Shown here in pieces: positions 48,355-56,494 of a stretch of 64,000 nucleotides of DNA. Source of the stretch: Aquimarina atlantica (lineage in GTDB: Bacteria; Bacteroidota; Bacteroidia; Flavobacteriales; Flavobacteriaceae); contig NZ_AQRA01000006.1 in NCBI RefSeq assembly GCF_000626715.1, positions 124,001-188,000 on the forward strand, read 5' to 3'. The position numbers were made by a program, and so were the translations under genes. Positions within the stretch are counted from its first letter, which is position 1; each line of letters opens with the position of its first letter. The notes below the pieces were generated by a model. That model did not search any database and was not told the origin of the DNA. It saw only the letters and a list, made by a program, of their open reading frames with translations.

Positions 48355-49355
48355 TGACTAAAACACTCACCATACATACAAGTACCAGCGGGATAAACCC
48401 AGAGGAATTAGAAGTGCTTTTAGAAAACGATTCTGCAAGTTTTTTTCAAACGCCAGAGGCACTTTCCTTTTTTATCACCGCCGGGTATGAAACTTTTGCT
48501 TTTGCCATAGAGTATGATAAAAAAATTACTGCATTTGTTTCCGGAATTGTCCAAAAAGAAAACGGAATTAAGTCCTCTTTTACCCGTAGAGCCATCATTT
48601 TTGGAGGCCCCGTTTTTTCTAAAGAAGTAGAAGAAGTTCACGTTACAGAATTGTTTAAAACGGTGGTTAAACATTTAAAACATAAAGTAATTTATATAGA
48701 AACTCGTAACCTTAATGACTATAATCAATATAAAAACGCTCTTAATACAGTAGGTTTTGAGTATCATCCTCACTTAAATTTTCATGTATCATGCGATACA
48801 GAAGAAAAAGTAAAACAAAGAATTAGCAGTAGTAAACTAAGGCAGGTTAAAAAGAGCTTAAAAGAAGGTGCAGTAGTGCGAGAAGCAAAGCATCAATCAG
48901 AGATAGAGGCATACTATGCCATTCTTAGTGACCTATATAAGACAAAAGTAAAAACACCACTTCCAAAATTATATTTCTTTATCACTTTATGGAGCCAGAG
49001 AGTTGCAAAATTTCTTTTGGTCTTTTATAAAGACGAAGTTGTTGGCGGGATTGTTTTTCCAATTTTTAGAGATAAAGCAATCTATGAGTGGTATGTGTGT
49101 GGTAAGGATAAAGCATATAAGAATATATATCCAAGTATTCTTGCCACATGGTCGGCTATGCTTTATGCATGCAAAAACAACATTAAGAGGTTTGATTTTA
49201 TGGGAGCAGGAAAACCTGAAGAAGACTATGGAGTAAGAGAATTTAAATCAAAATTTGGAGGGGATTTGGTAGAGTATGGCAGATTTATTTATGTAGCCAA
49301 TCCACTTTTATATAGTTTGGGAAAAAGGGCAGTTAAAATTTTAAAAAACAGTTGA
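48354..49355 (+). CDS. FemAB-like GNAT acyltransferase
   Basis: A 333-residue protein with the twin GNAT fold of FemABX proteins. Key blocks: FFQTPEALSFF near the start, SKLRQVKKSLKEGAVVREAK (~158-177, the acceptor-loop region), VGGIVFPIFRDKAIYEWYVCG and ILATWSAMLYACKNNIKRFDFMGAG, ending in VREFKSKFGG, a strongly conserved motif. Relatives attach amino acids from aminoacyl-tRNA to amino groups in cell-wall precursors; in exopolysaccharide loci related proteins occur without a known reaction. With the ATP-grasp and asparagine-synthase-like genes nearby, aminoacylation of a sugar amine is plausible. Confidence 0.8.
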   Translation: MTKTLTIHTSTSGINPEELEVLLENDSASFFQTPEALSFFITAGYETFAFAIEYDKKITAFVSGIVQKENGIKSSFTRRAIIFGGPVFSKEVEEVHVTELFKTVVKHLKHKVIYIETRNLNDYNQYKNALNTVGFEYHPHLNFHVSCDTEEKVKQRISSSKLRQVKKSLKEGAVVREAKHQSEIEAYYAILSDLYKTKVKTPLPKLYFFITLWSQRVAKFLLVFYKDEVVGGIVFPIFRDKAIYEWYVCGKDKAYKNIYPSILATWSAMLYACKNNIKRFDFMGAGKPEEDYGVREFKSKFGGDLVEYGRFIYVANPLLYSLGKRAVKILKNS

Positions 49356-49380
49356 TTGTAAAAAATAAAATTAAATACGT

Positions 49381-50448
49381 ATGAAGATCCTTATCGATAT
49401 TGGTCATCCAGGTCATGTTCATTTGTTTAAAAACTTTGCATTAGAAATGCAAAAAAGAGGACATGAATTTCTTTTTACATGCCGCGAAAAAGAATTCGAG
49501 ATCGAGTTATTGAAAGCTTCAGGGCTTCGCTTTATTTCGTTTGGTAAAAAATATAATACCACTATTGGAAAAATATTTGGCTTACTAAAATTCGATATTA
49601 TGGAAATTCTTCATGGGTTGAAGTTTCGTCCTGATATTTTAATGAGCCATGGCTCTCCTTATGCGGCACATGCATCGGTTGTATTAGGAAAACCACATAT
49701 ATCGATGGAGGATACAGGAAATATGGAACAAGTGCGTTTATATTTACCTTTTACAAATAGTGTTTTAACCTCTAATGCGTTTCATAAAGAGTTGGGAGAT
49801 AGGCAAATATGGTATGATGGGTATCATGAATTAGCCTACCTGCACCCTAATAGATTTGTTGCAGACCCAGGTATTTATGATGTTCTAAAAATTAACCCCG
49901 ATGCTAAATATGTAATACTTCGATTTGTGTCATGGAATGCAAGTCATGATGTAAATCAATCTGGACTATCTATACAGGAAAAACGAGAACTGATAGATTA
50001 TTTAGAAAAGAAATATACGGTCTTTATCTCCTCTGAAGGAAAATTGCCAGATGAATTCAAAAAATATCAAATAAGAATACCGCCAGAAGAAATGCATAAT
50101 GTTTTGGCTTATGCTTGTATGTTTATTGGCGAAGGAGCAACAATGGCCTCAGAATGCGCCGTACTTGGTACACCCGCACTATATATAAATAGTATCATGG
50201 CAGGAACCATCAGGGAACAAGAAAAATATGGGTTACTGTTTAGCTTTAAAAATGGAGAAGGTGTATTGTCTAAAATTAAAGAACTTGATGAAATCCCTGA
50301 TTTGAAAGAAGTATTTAAAAAAAGACTAGAAAAGTTATTAAAAGATAAAATTGATGTTACCTCTTTTATGGTATGGTTTGTAGAAAACTATCCTCAAAGC
50401 AAAAAAGCTATAATAGACAATCCAAAAATACAACTCGAGTATAAATGA
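49381..50448 (+). CDS. DUF354 family GT-B-like protein
   Basis: A 355-residue protein with the DUF354 features: MKILIDIGHPGHVHLFKNFA at the start, HGLKFRPDILMSHGSPYAAHA, GKPHISMEDT, and a C-terminal half with ISSEGKLPDEF and ACMFIGEGATMASECAVLGTPALYIN (split). The fold is related to UDP-GlcNAc 2-epimerase and GT-B transferases, but no family member has a settled reaction that I know. The final four bases overlap the deacetylase-like gene (ATGA), suggesting a joint step. Confidence 0.82.
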   Translation: MKILIDIGHPGHVHLFKNFALEMQKRGHEFLFTCREKEFEIELLKASGLRFISFGKKYNTTIGKIFGLLKFDIMEILHGLKFRPDILMSHGSPYAAHASVVLGKPHISMEDTGNMEQVRLYLPFTNSVLTSNAFHKELGDRQIWYDGYHELAYLHPNRFVADPGIYDVLKINPDAKYVILRFVSWNASHDVNQSGLSIQEKRELIDYLEKKYTVFISSEGKLPDEFKKYQIRIPPEEMHNVLAYACMFIGEGATMASECAVLGTPALYINSIMAGTIREQEKYGLLFSFKNGEGVLSKIKELDEIPDLKEVFKKRLEKLLKDKIDVTSFMVWFVENYPQSKKAIIDNPKIQLEYK

Positions 50449-51209
50449 TAGATTTTACCGTACAGCGATATAGAGAATTGTTACGAGCATTGATGAACAA
50501 CGGCTATCAATTTCAAACTTTTGCAGAGTTTATTGCAAAACCAGGAAAAAAAAGCATTGTTCTAAGGCATGATGTAGATTTATTACCACAGAACTCATTG
50601 GCTTTTGCAAAGCTTCAAGCTTCAAAAGGAATTAAGGGAACTTACTATTTTAGAGCTGTTCCAGAAAGTTGGAATGAAAAAATAATCCTGAAAATAGCAG
50701 ATCTCGGCCATGAGATAGGATATCACTATGAATGCTTAACAACTACAAAAGGTGATGTAGAAGCAGGAATTCAAGATTTTAGAAATAATCTTTTTGCACT
50801 AAGAGAACTTACACCTGTATCTACTATTTGTATGCATGGCTCACCATTATCTAAATATGATTCTAAGGACCTGTGGAAAACATACCGATATCAGGATTTT
50901 GGTATTATTGGCGAACCTTATTTTGATATAGATTATGATAAAGTGTATTACTTAACAGATACAGGAAGGAAATGGGATGGACATAAGACCAGTGTAAGAG
51001 ATTGGGTGAATACCAGATATGACAAAACTTTTCACAGCACCCCCGAAATTGTCGAAGCACTCAAAAATGCAGCATTTCCTAACCAGGTTATGTTTACATT
51101 TCATCCTCAACGATGGAATGATAACATCATAAAATGGAGTAAAGAATTAGTGCTACAGAATGTAAAAAATGTAGTTAAGAAGCATTTTTATGTAAAAAAT
51201 AACCTATGA
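50445..51209 (+). CDS. NodB-like polysaccharide deacetylase homologue
   Basis: A 254-residue protein with carbohydrate-esterase 4-type motifs: SIVLRHDVDLLP (~32-43) supplying the catalytic aspartates and GHEIGYHYECLT (~88-99) supplying the metal histidines, plus a late FTFHPQRW. It lacks a signal peptide, so it probably acts in the cytoplasm on a precursor or lipid-linked sugar rather than on finished polymer. The gene overlaps the DUF354 gene by four bases and is the last of the tightly packed run. Confidence 0.75.
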   Translation: MIDFTVQRYRELLRALMNNGYQFQTFAEFIAKPGKKSIVLRHDVDLLPQNSLAFAKLQASKGIKGTYYFRAVPESWNEKIILKIADLGHEIGYHYECLTTTKGDVEAGIQDFRNNLFALRELTPVSTICMHGSPLSKYDSKDLWKTYRYQDFGIIGEPYFDIDYDKVYYLTDTGRKWDGHKTSVRDWVNTRYDKTFHSTPEIVEALKNAAFPNQVMFTFHPQRWNDNIIKWSKELVLQNVKNVVKKHFYVKNNL

Positions 51210-51727
51210 TTTTCAATTCAATCGATTTTGCTTTATTAATTCTTTTAGAGACATTAAACAACGACTGTTCAAACTTTAATACTGTATTCAAAATGTGTTC
51301 TTCTTTCGTGTGGTGAATTAATAAGTACTCTTATCACTTTAAAGTTTACTGTTTTGGTTCAAAAACAACAACATTATTATTTTTAAGGTTATTTTACCTC
51401 TTATTTTTGTTGTTTTACCGATGTTTAATTGATTTTTTAACAAAAAGTGTAAGTTTTTTTGTTAAGATTAACTTTTTTTCCTATTAAATCCCTTTTATTT
51501 TCTTAGTTTTTACGGGTAAAAATCTGTAAAACAGGAATTTAGCATAATTATTTTGTGGTAAACCCGTTATCGATTTTACTCTTCTTGTAGTATCTTTAAA
51601 GTGTTAACCAAATCTAAATATCTATGCTACTAAAACATAGTTTTCTGAAAACAAAACCACTTGTTTTCAGCTCATCGGGTTGCTTATTTTTTGATTCATT
51701 TTCATCTTCTAAATTTAGTGTTGAGGT
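51210..51727. other. Non-coding region with a structured leader
   Basis: 518 bases, very T-rich, without a plausible gene. Poly-T stretches near 51380-51500 could help end the upstream transcript. Two hairpins near the 3' end (51622-51640 and 51645-51670) lie in what would be the leader of the sugar transferase gene. No clear -33/-7 pair was found. Confidence 0.6.
51622..51670 (+). promoter_or_regulatory. Two adjacent hairpins in the sugar transferase leader
   Basis: CTATG/CATAG (9-nt loop) is followed 4 bp later by CTGAAAACAA/TTGTTTTCAG (perfect 10 bp, 6-nt loop). No strong T-tract follows immediately, so a processing or antitermination element is possible. They end 57 bp before the ATG. 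Confidence 0.5.
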
Positions 51728-52888
51728 ATGATCATAAGAACTATTAGTGCAGAAGCTTATGCTATTTTAGATAAGAAGAGTAAAAACCTTACTAATTCTA
51801 TTTTTTCTGGTACTAAACCTTATGCGTTAAGGGGTAAAAGTAAGGTTGCAATCAAAAAGATAATTACCAGGAAATTGGGTAATGATGCTTGTGATTTTAT
51901 AAGTAGTCACCTGCAAGAATTTCGATTGTTTGATGTGTTACTTTGTGATACCAGGGATAAAAATAATATTGATGCTTATCCAAAAGAATCATTTCAGGCA
52001 ATTGTAAATCTACAAGAAGTTAATCACTACAGGCGAATTAATAAATTTCTTGAAATGGTAAATGATAAATTACCAGAAGGAGGATTGTTTGTTAATACGA
52101 TAGAAACTTATGAAACCCGTAAAGAAAGAATACTTAAAAAATTTCCTAAGCCTTTAAATTATCTATATTATTTAGGTGATTTTATCTTTCATAGAGTTAG
52201 TCCTAAGCTAAAGTGGTCAAAAAAAATATATTTTAATATTACAAAAGGTTACGGTAGAGTATTAACAAAGGCCGAAGTGTTAGGAAGATTATATAGTTGT
52301 GGTTTTGATGTAATAGAAGAAAAAGTAATTGATAATAAATTATATTTTGTAGCAAAGAAAACAAAACTTCCTTTGTATGATATGAACCCTACCTATGGCC
52401 CTTTAATTAGTCTGAAACGTGTAGGTAAAAATGGAAAATTAATTAATGTATATAAGTTGCGAACCATGCATCCATACTCTGAGTATCTGCAACATTATGT
52501 TTTTCAAAAGAACAATCTGAAAAAGGGAGGGAAATTAAAAAACGATTTTAGAATATCTAATACAGGTAAATTACTTAGAAAATATTGGATAGACGAACTA
52601 CCTATGGTTCTTAATTTTTTAAAAGGAGACATGAAACTTATAGGAGGGCGCCCTCTTAGTAGTCATTACTTTAGTTTGTATACCAAAGAATTACAGGAAA
52701 AAAGAATTAAATTCAAACCAGGCCTCATTCCCCCATTTTATGCTGATATGCCAGATACACTAGAAGAAATTATAGCGTCTGAAATGAAATATTTAACAGC
52801 ATATGAGAAAAACCCAATTTTAACAGATATTAATTACTTATTTAAAATCATTAAAAACATTGTAGTAAAAGGAAAAAGAAGTTTTTAA
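51728..52888 (+). CDS. Sugar transferase (phosphoglycosyltransferase) lacking its membrane anchor
   Basis: A 386-residue two-part protein. Residues ~225-386 contain the catalytic domain of bacterial sugar transferases: RVGKNGKLINVYKLRTM (231-247), RISNTGKLLRKYWIDELP (275-292) with the D289-E290 dyad, and LKGDMKLIGGRPL (298-310). The re-entrant membrane helix that normally precedes this domain is missing; instead ~1-215 resembles the distal half of a class I methyltransferase (NHYRRINKFLEMVNDKLPEG) without a SAM loop. It would start repeat-unit synthesis by transferring a phosphosugar to undecaprenyl phosphate, if still active. This fusion is unusual. Confidence 0.75.
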   Translation: MIIRTISAEAYAILDKKSKNLTNSIFSGTKPYALRGKSKVAIKKIITRKLGNDACDFISSHLQEFRLFDVLLCDTRDKNNIDAYPKESFQAIVNLQEVNHYRRINKFLEMVNDKLPEGGLFVNTIETYETRKERILKKFPKPLNYLYYLGDFIFHRVSPKLKWSKKIYFNITKGYGRVLTKAEVLGRLYSCGFDVIEEKVIDNKLYFVAKKTKLPLYDMNPTYGPLISLKRVGKNGKLINVYKLRTMHPYSEYLQHYVFQKNNLKKGGKLKNDFRISNTGKLLRKYWIDELPMVLNFLKGDMKLIGGRPLSSHYFSLYTKELQEKRIKFKPGLIPPFYADMPDTLEEIIASEMKYLTAYEKNPILTDINYLFKIIKNIVVKGKRSF

Positions 52889-53031
52889 AAGTATTGGTTT
52901 TAGCTTTCTTGGCCTTATAGAATATTCAGCTTCAAGTACCTCATAGAATTTGAAATTCTTTCGTGATAGTTCATATATAATAGTTAAATTTACAATAATT
53001 AAATTCTCTTTAAACCGAAAGAATTCATAAA

Positions 53032-55386
53032 ATGAATTATGAGATCGATGATGATTCTGAAAATCTATTCATCAAAGAATTACTAGAAAGATATATAGCC
53101 CACTGGAGGTTGTTTATTGTTTCTCTTGTAATTTGTTTTGTGATAGGTTTTTTCTATTTAAGATATACTCCTAAGATGTATCGAGCTACATCTACTATAT
53201 TAATTAAATCAGAGAATAATGGAGCAATGTCTGAACTTTCTGCTTTTGAAGACCTCTCTATTTTTAAAAATGCTAAAAGAGAAGTAGAAAATGAGATAGA
53301 AATACTTAAATCACGACCATTACTCGAAAATGTTGTTAAAAAACTACACTTAAATGTTCAGTATTTTAGTAAAACCAAATACTCTAAACGATTTGTAGAA
53401 CTTACTAAAAACTCACCTATTAAAGTTAAGTTTCTAGAAGATTCTTATTATGATCAGGGATTAAATTTTATCATTACCATTCTGCCTAATACGCAGTTTG
53501 CTATAAAAGATACCAACGAAAAATTCATTCTAAAAGGAGAATACGGAAAATGTATAGGTTCTCCCTTTGGAGATATTTTGGTTGAACCGGATTTTAGAAT
53601 TCTTCACAAGTATACCGGTGCTAATATCTATGTAAATAGTACTCCGCTTTTGGATATGGTAGAAAGATATAAATCGACCATAAAAATAGGCCTTACAGAT
53701 CAAAATACAAGTGTAGTCACATTAACACTAACTACCATAGCTCAAGATAGAGCTAAAGAAATATTAAATAGTCTTATCGAAGAATATAACAAGGATGTTA
53801 TTAAAGATAAAAATCAAATCTCTGCAAATACTGCCGATTTTATAAAAGAACGAATACATATTATTAATCAAGAATTAGATGACTTAGAGAAAAATGTCGA
53901 ATTCTTTAAAACCGAAAATAACTTAACAAATTTATCTTCAGAAGCTTCTTTAATGCTAGAAAAGTCTTTTGTTAATGAAAAAGAACAGTTAGCTGCAACA
54001 ATACAAATGGGATTAATAGATTATTTAATGGATTATTTAGAAAATTCTAAAAATGATCTTCTTCCTGTAAACCTTGGGTTTGAAGACCGTAAGGCGGTAA
54101 CCATGATTTCCCGATACAATGATATAGCATTACAGCGAAATAGAATACTTAAGAGTTCGGGAGTAGAAAACCCGCTATTAATAAGCTTAAATGATAAGCT
54201 TTTTGATTTAAGAAAGAGTATAGAACAAAGTCTTATCAATCTAAAAAAAACGCTTCAACTTAAAATAGATAATCTTAAAAACAGTGATGCCGTAGTAAAT
54301 GCTCAAATCTCATTATTACCAGAAAAAGAACGAAAACTCAGAGATATACAGAGACAACAACAAATCAAAGAAACTCTGTTTTTGTATTTATTAGAAAAAA
54401 GAGAAGAAACAGCAATCTCTCTTGCTGCTACTGTTTCGAATGTGAAGGTTATCGAAAAAGCATATATTTCTAGAAGCCCTATAAAACCAAAAAAGAATAT
54501 TGTATTTCTAACAGGCTTTCTTGCGGCACTAATTATACCTATCGTTATTGTTTTCTTTAAGGATTTAATGAATACTAAAGTCAATGATATTAAAGAACTA
54601 AAAAAGAAATTAAAATTACCTCTACTAGGTAGTATTCCTTCATCTCCAGAAGATAAAAAATTGGTAACACCAAAAGCGGATCGATCCATATTAGCAGAAG
54701 CATTTAGATTGTTAGAAACCAATCTTGACTTTCTCTTAGCGCATTCTAAAGAAAAAGGAAAAACCATTTTGATTACTTCTAGTATTAAAGGAGAAGGAAA
54801 GTCATTTGCCGCTAGTAATCTGGGAATAACTCTTGGTCGTTCTGGAAATAAAGTTGCTTTGTTAGAAATGGATTTAAGATCTGCAGAGTTAAGAGAGCGG
54901 ATGGATGTTGATGGTAAAAAAGGAATTACCAACTTTATTCGAGACGAATCTATACGGGTAGAGGATATAATGTCTAACATGAAAGGCTTTAAAAACTTAG
55001 ACGTTTTTACTTCTGGGCCTAAACCGCCAAACCCCGCAGAATTATTAAAACATGAACGAATTGAAGAATTATTTAAGTATCTAAAAAAAGAATATGATTA
55101 TATTCTTATAGATACACCTCCTATTACTGTTGTGGCAGATACATTATTATTAAGCTCTTATGCAGATTTGTGTATCTATGTAGTAAGGCAAAAGTTTTCT
55201 GATAAAAGACTTTTGGATATCCCAAAAACATTAAATCAAGAAAAAAGGTTTACTTCTATAGCAGTTTTGTTTAATGATGTAGATTTTAGAAAAATTGGGT
55301 ATGGATATGGCTACGGATATGGGTATGGAGAAAGACCAAAAGCTGGATTCTTTAAAAGAGTGTTAAACCTCATGACTAGCAGATAA
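53032..55386 (+). CDS. Wzc-type polysaccharide co-polymerase / tyrosine autokinase
   Basis: A 784-residue fused PCP-2/BY-kinase. Transmembrane helices at ~31-50 and ~492-515 flank a large periplasmic domain with coiled coils. The cytoplasmic kinase has Walker A TSSIKGEGKSFAASNLG (~584-600), Walker A' LLEMDLRSAEL and Walker B ILIDTPPIT, then ends in a tail with five GY repeats (about 762-771) as the autophosphorylated tyrosine cluster. It controls polymer length and export. No wza-type outer-membrane exporter is adjacent. It lies 143 bp after the sugar transferase. Confidence 0.9.
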   Translation: MNYEIDDDSENLFIKELLERYIAHWRLFIVSLVICFVIGFFYLRYTPKMYRATSTILIKSENNGAMSELSAFEDLSIFKNAKREVENEIEILKSRPLLENVVKKLHLNVQYFSKTKYSKRFVELTKNSPIKVKFLEDSYYDQGLNFIITILPNTQFAIKDTNEKFILKGEYGKCIGSPFGDILVEPDFRILHKYTGANIYVNSTPLLDMVERYKSTIKIGLTDQNTSVVTLTLTTIAQDRAKEILNSLIEEYNKDVIKDKNQISANTADFIKERIHIINQELDDLEKNVEFFKTENNLTNLSSEASLMLEKSFVNEKEQLAATIQMGLIDYLMDYLENSKNDLLPVNLGFEDRKAVTMISRYNDIALQRNRILKSSGVENPLLISLNDKLFDLRKSIEQSLINLKKTLQLKIDNLKNSDAVVNAQISLLPEKERKLRDIQRQQQIKETLFLYLLEKREETAISLAATVSNVKVIEKAYISRSPIKPKKNIVFLTGFLAALIIPIVIVFFKDLMNTKVNDIKELKKKLKLPLLGSIPSSPEDKKLVTPKADRSILAEAFRLLETNLDFLLAHSKEKGKTILITSSIKGEGKSFAASNLGITLGRSGNKVALLEMDLRSAELRERMDVDGKKGITNFIRDESIRVEDIMSNMKGFKNLDVFTSGPKPPNPAELLKHERIEELFKYLKKEYDYILIDTPPITVVADTLLLSSYADLCIYVVRQKFSDKRLLDIPKTLNQEKRFTSIAVLFNDVDFRKIGYGYGYGYGYGERPKAGFFKRVLNLMTSR

Positions 55387-55707
55387 CCTAAACCCATAAG
55401 AATTAGAAGAACTATGGTTTTAATCGACCAATTTGTATATATTTAAATAGTAAATATATGGATAAGAATCTTAGTATAAAACAAGTTTCTTTATTGGATA
55501 AGAATTGAGTTTTTACTATATTCATAATGTAAATACAGCCTGTCATACAACCTTAATTAGTCAAAATTCCCCCTAAAAGAAGCTCGTGCCTTTTCGAGAA
55601 AATAAGTTGAATTAGTAGAGAAATTTGTAATCATTATTTCGAATTACAAAACAAAAAAACAACTTAATGCATTTTAGAATAGAATACTTGTTCTTTTATG
55701 TGAAAAA
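55387..55707. other. Intergenic region after the tyrosine kinase gene
   Basis: 321 bases without a supported gene; the only ATG frames are shorter than 20 codons. No clear terminator or promoter was found; a short GTAAT/ATTAC hairpin lies near 55628-55650. Confidence 0.5.
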
Positions 55708-56418
55708 ATGAAAAATATAATGACTGAAAAAATTTACACCGAAGAAAATAGTGAATATTTAAAAAAAAATCCTACCTGGCACGCCGAAGATTCTCCTTGG
55801 AAAGCTAAGCAGATCATCAAAATGTTGGATCGTAATCCAATACATCCAAAATCTATTGCAGAAGTTGGCTGTGGTGCTGGTGAGATATTAAATCAATTGC
55901 ATAAAACAATGCCCGATGATGTGCATTTTACAGGATATGATATTTCGAATGATGCTATTAATATTGCCAGGCAAAGAGAAAAATCTAGATTAGAATTTAG
56001 ATCTGAAGATTTTCTAAAGATAAACTCAAAATTTGATTTATTACTCATGATAGATGTTTTTGAACATGTTGACGATTATCTTGGGTTCTTAAAATTATGT
56101 AAGCATAAAGCTAAAAATACGATATTTCATATCCCATTAGATATATCAGTTAACCGACTATTGAAAAATGATCTTATGTCTTTACGAAAATCTGTAGGAC
56201 ACCTACATCATTTCACAAAAGAAACAGCAATAGCTACATTAAAAGATTGTGGATATGAGATTGTTGATTTTTTTTACACGACAAGTTTTCTGGATTTTCC
56301 TAGAAAAACAATAAGTTCAAAAATTACATACTTACCCAAAAAAATAATGTATAAAACCAATAAAGATATAACTGTAAAGTTATTAGGCGGATGCTCATTA
56401 TTGGTCATGACAAAATAA
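55708..56418 (+). CDS. Class I SAM-dependent methyltransferase
   Basis: A 236-residue methyltransferase. The SAM-binding motif AEVGCGAGEILNQL (~51-64) is followed by FTGYDISNDAINIAR and the acidic LLMIDVFEHVDDYLGFLKLC strand of motif III. The N-terminal WHAEDSPWKAKQI recalls sugar or small-molecule methyltransferases. ATG at 55708 (MKNIM) or the Met at residue 5 could be the start. It follows the kinase by 321 bp on the same strand, at the edge of the polysaccharide locus; it may not belong to it. Confidence 0.8.
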   Translation: MKNIMTEKIYTEENSEYLKKNPTWHAEDSPWKAKQIIKMLDRNPIHPKSIAEVGCGAGEILNQLHKTMPDDVHFTGYDISNDAINIARQREKSRLEFRSEDFLKINSKFDLLLMIDVFEHVDDYLGFLKLCKHKAKNTIFHIPLDISVNRLLKNDLMSLRKSVGHLHHFTKETAIATLKDCGYEIVDFFYTTSFLDFPRKTISSKITYLPKKIMYKTNKDITVKLLGGCSLLVMTK

Positions 56419-56494
56419 TATAAATTACGATGGTACTAATTTGTATTTAGATGCGCTTAGTTTTAATAAAATTTTGGATCTAGTCTATAGATAA

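Noticed and set aside
41271-51209. Horizontal transfer of the polysaccharide core shown by composition
   Set aside because: By eye the locus is AT-rich like its surroundings; no flanking repeats or mobility genes, so composition alone does not support transfer.
54303-54980. 225-codon minus-strand frame inside the tyrosine kinase gene
   Set aside because: Antisense to the clearly conserved Walker region; no domain and no independent signals.
55273-55340. Frameshift or sequencing artefact in the kinase tail
   Set aside because: The GY repeats stay in frame and end in a normal C-terminus, typical of BY-kinase tyrosine clusters.
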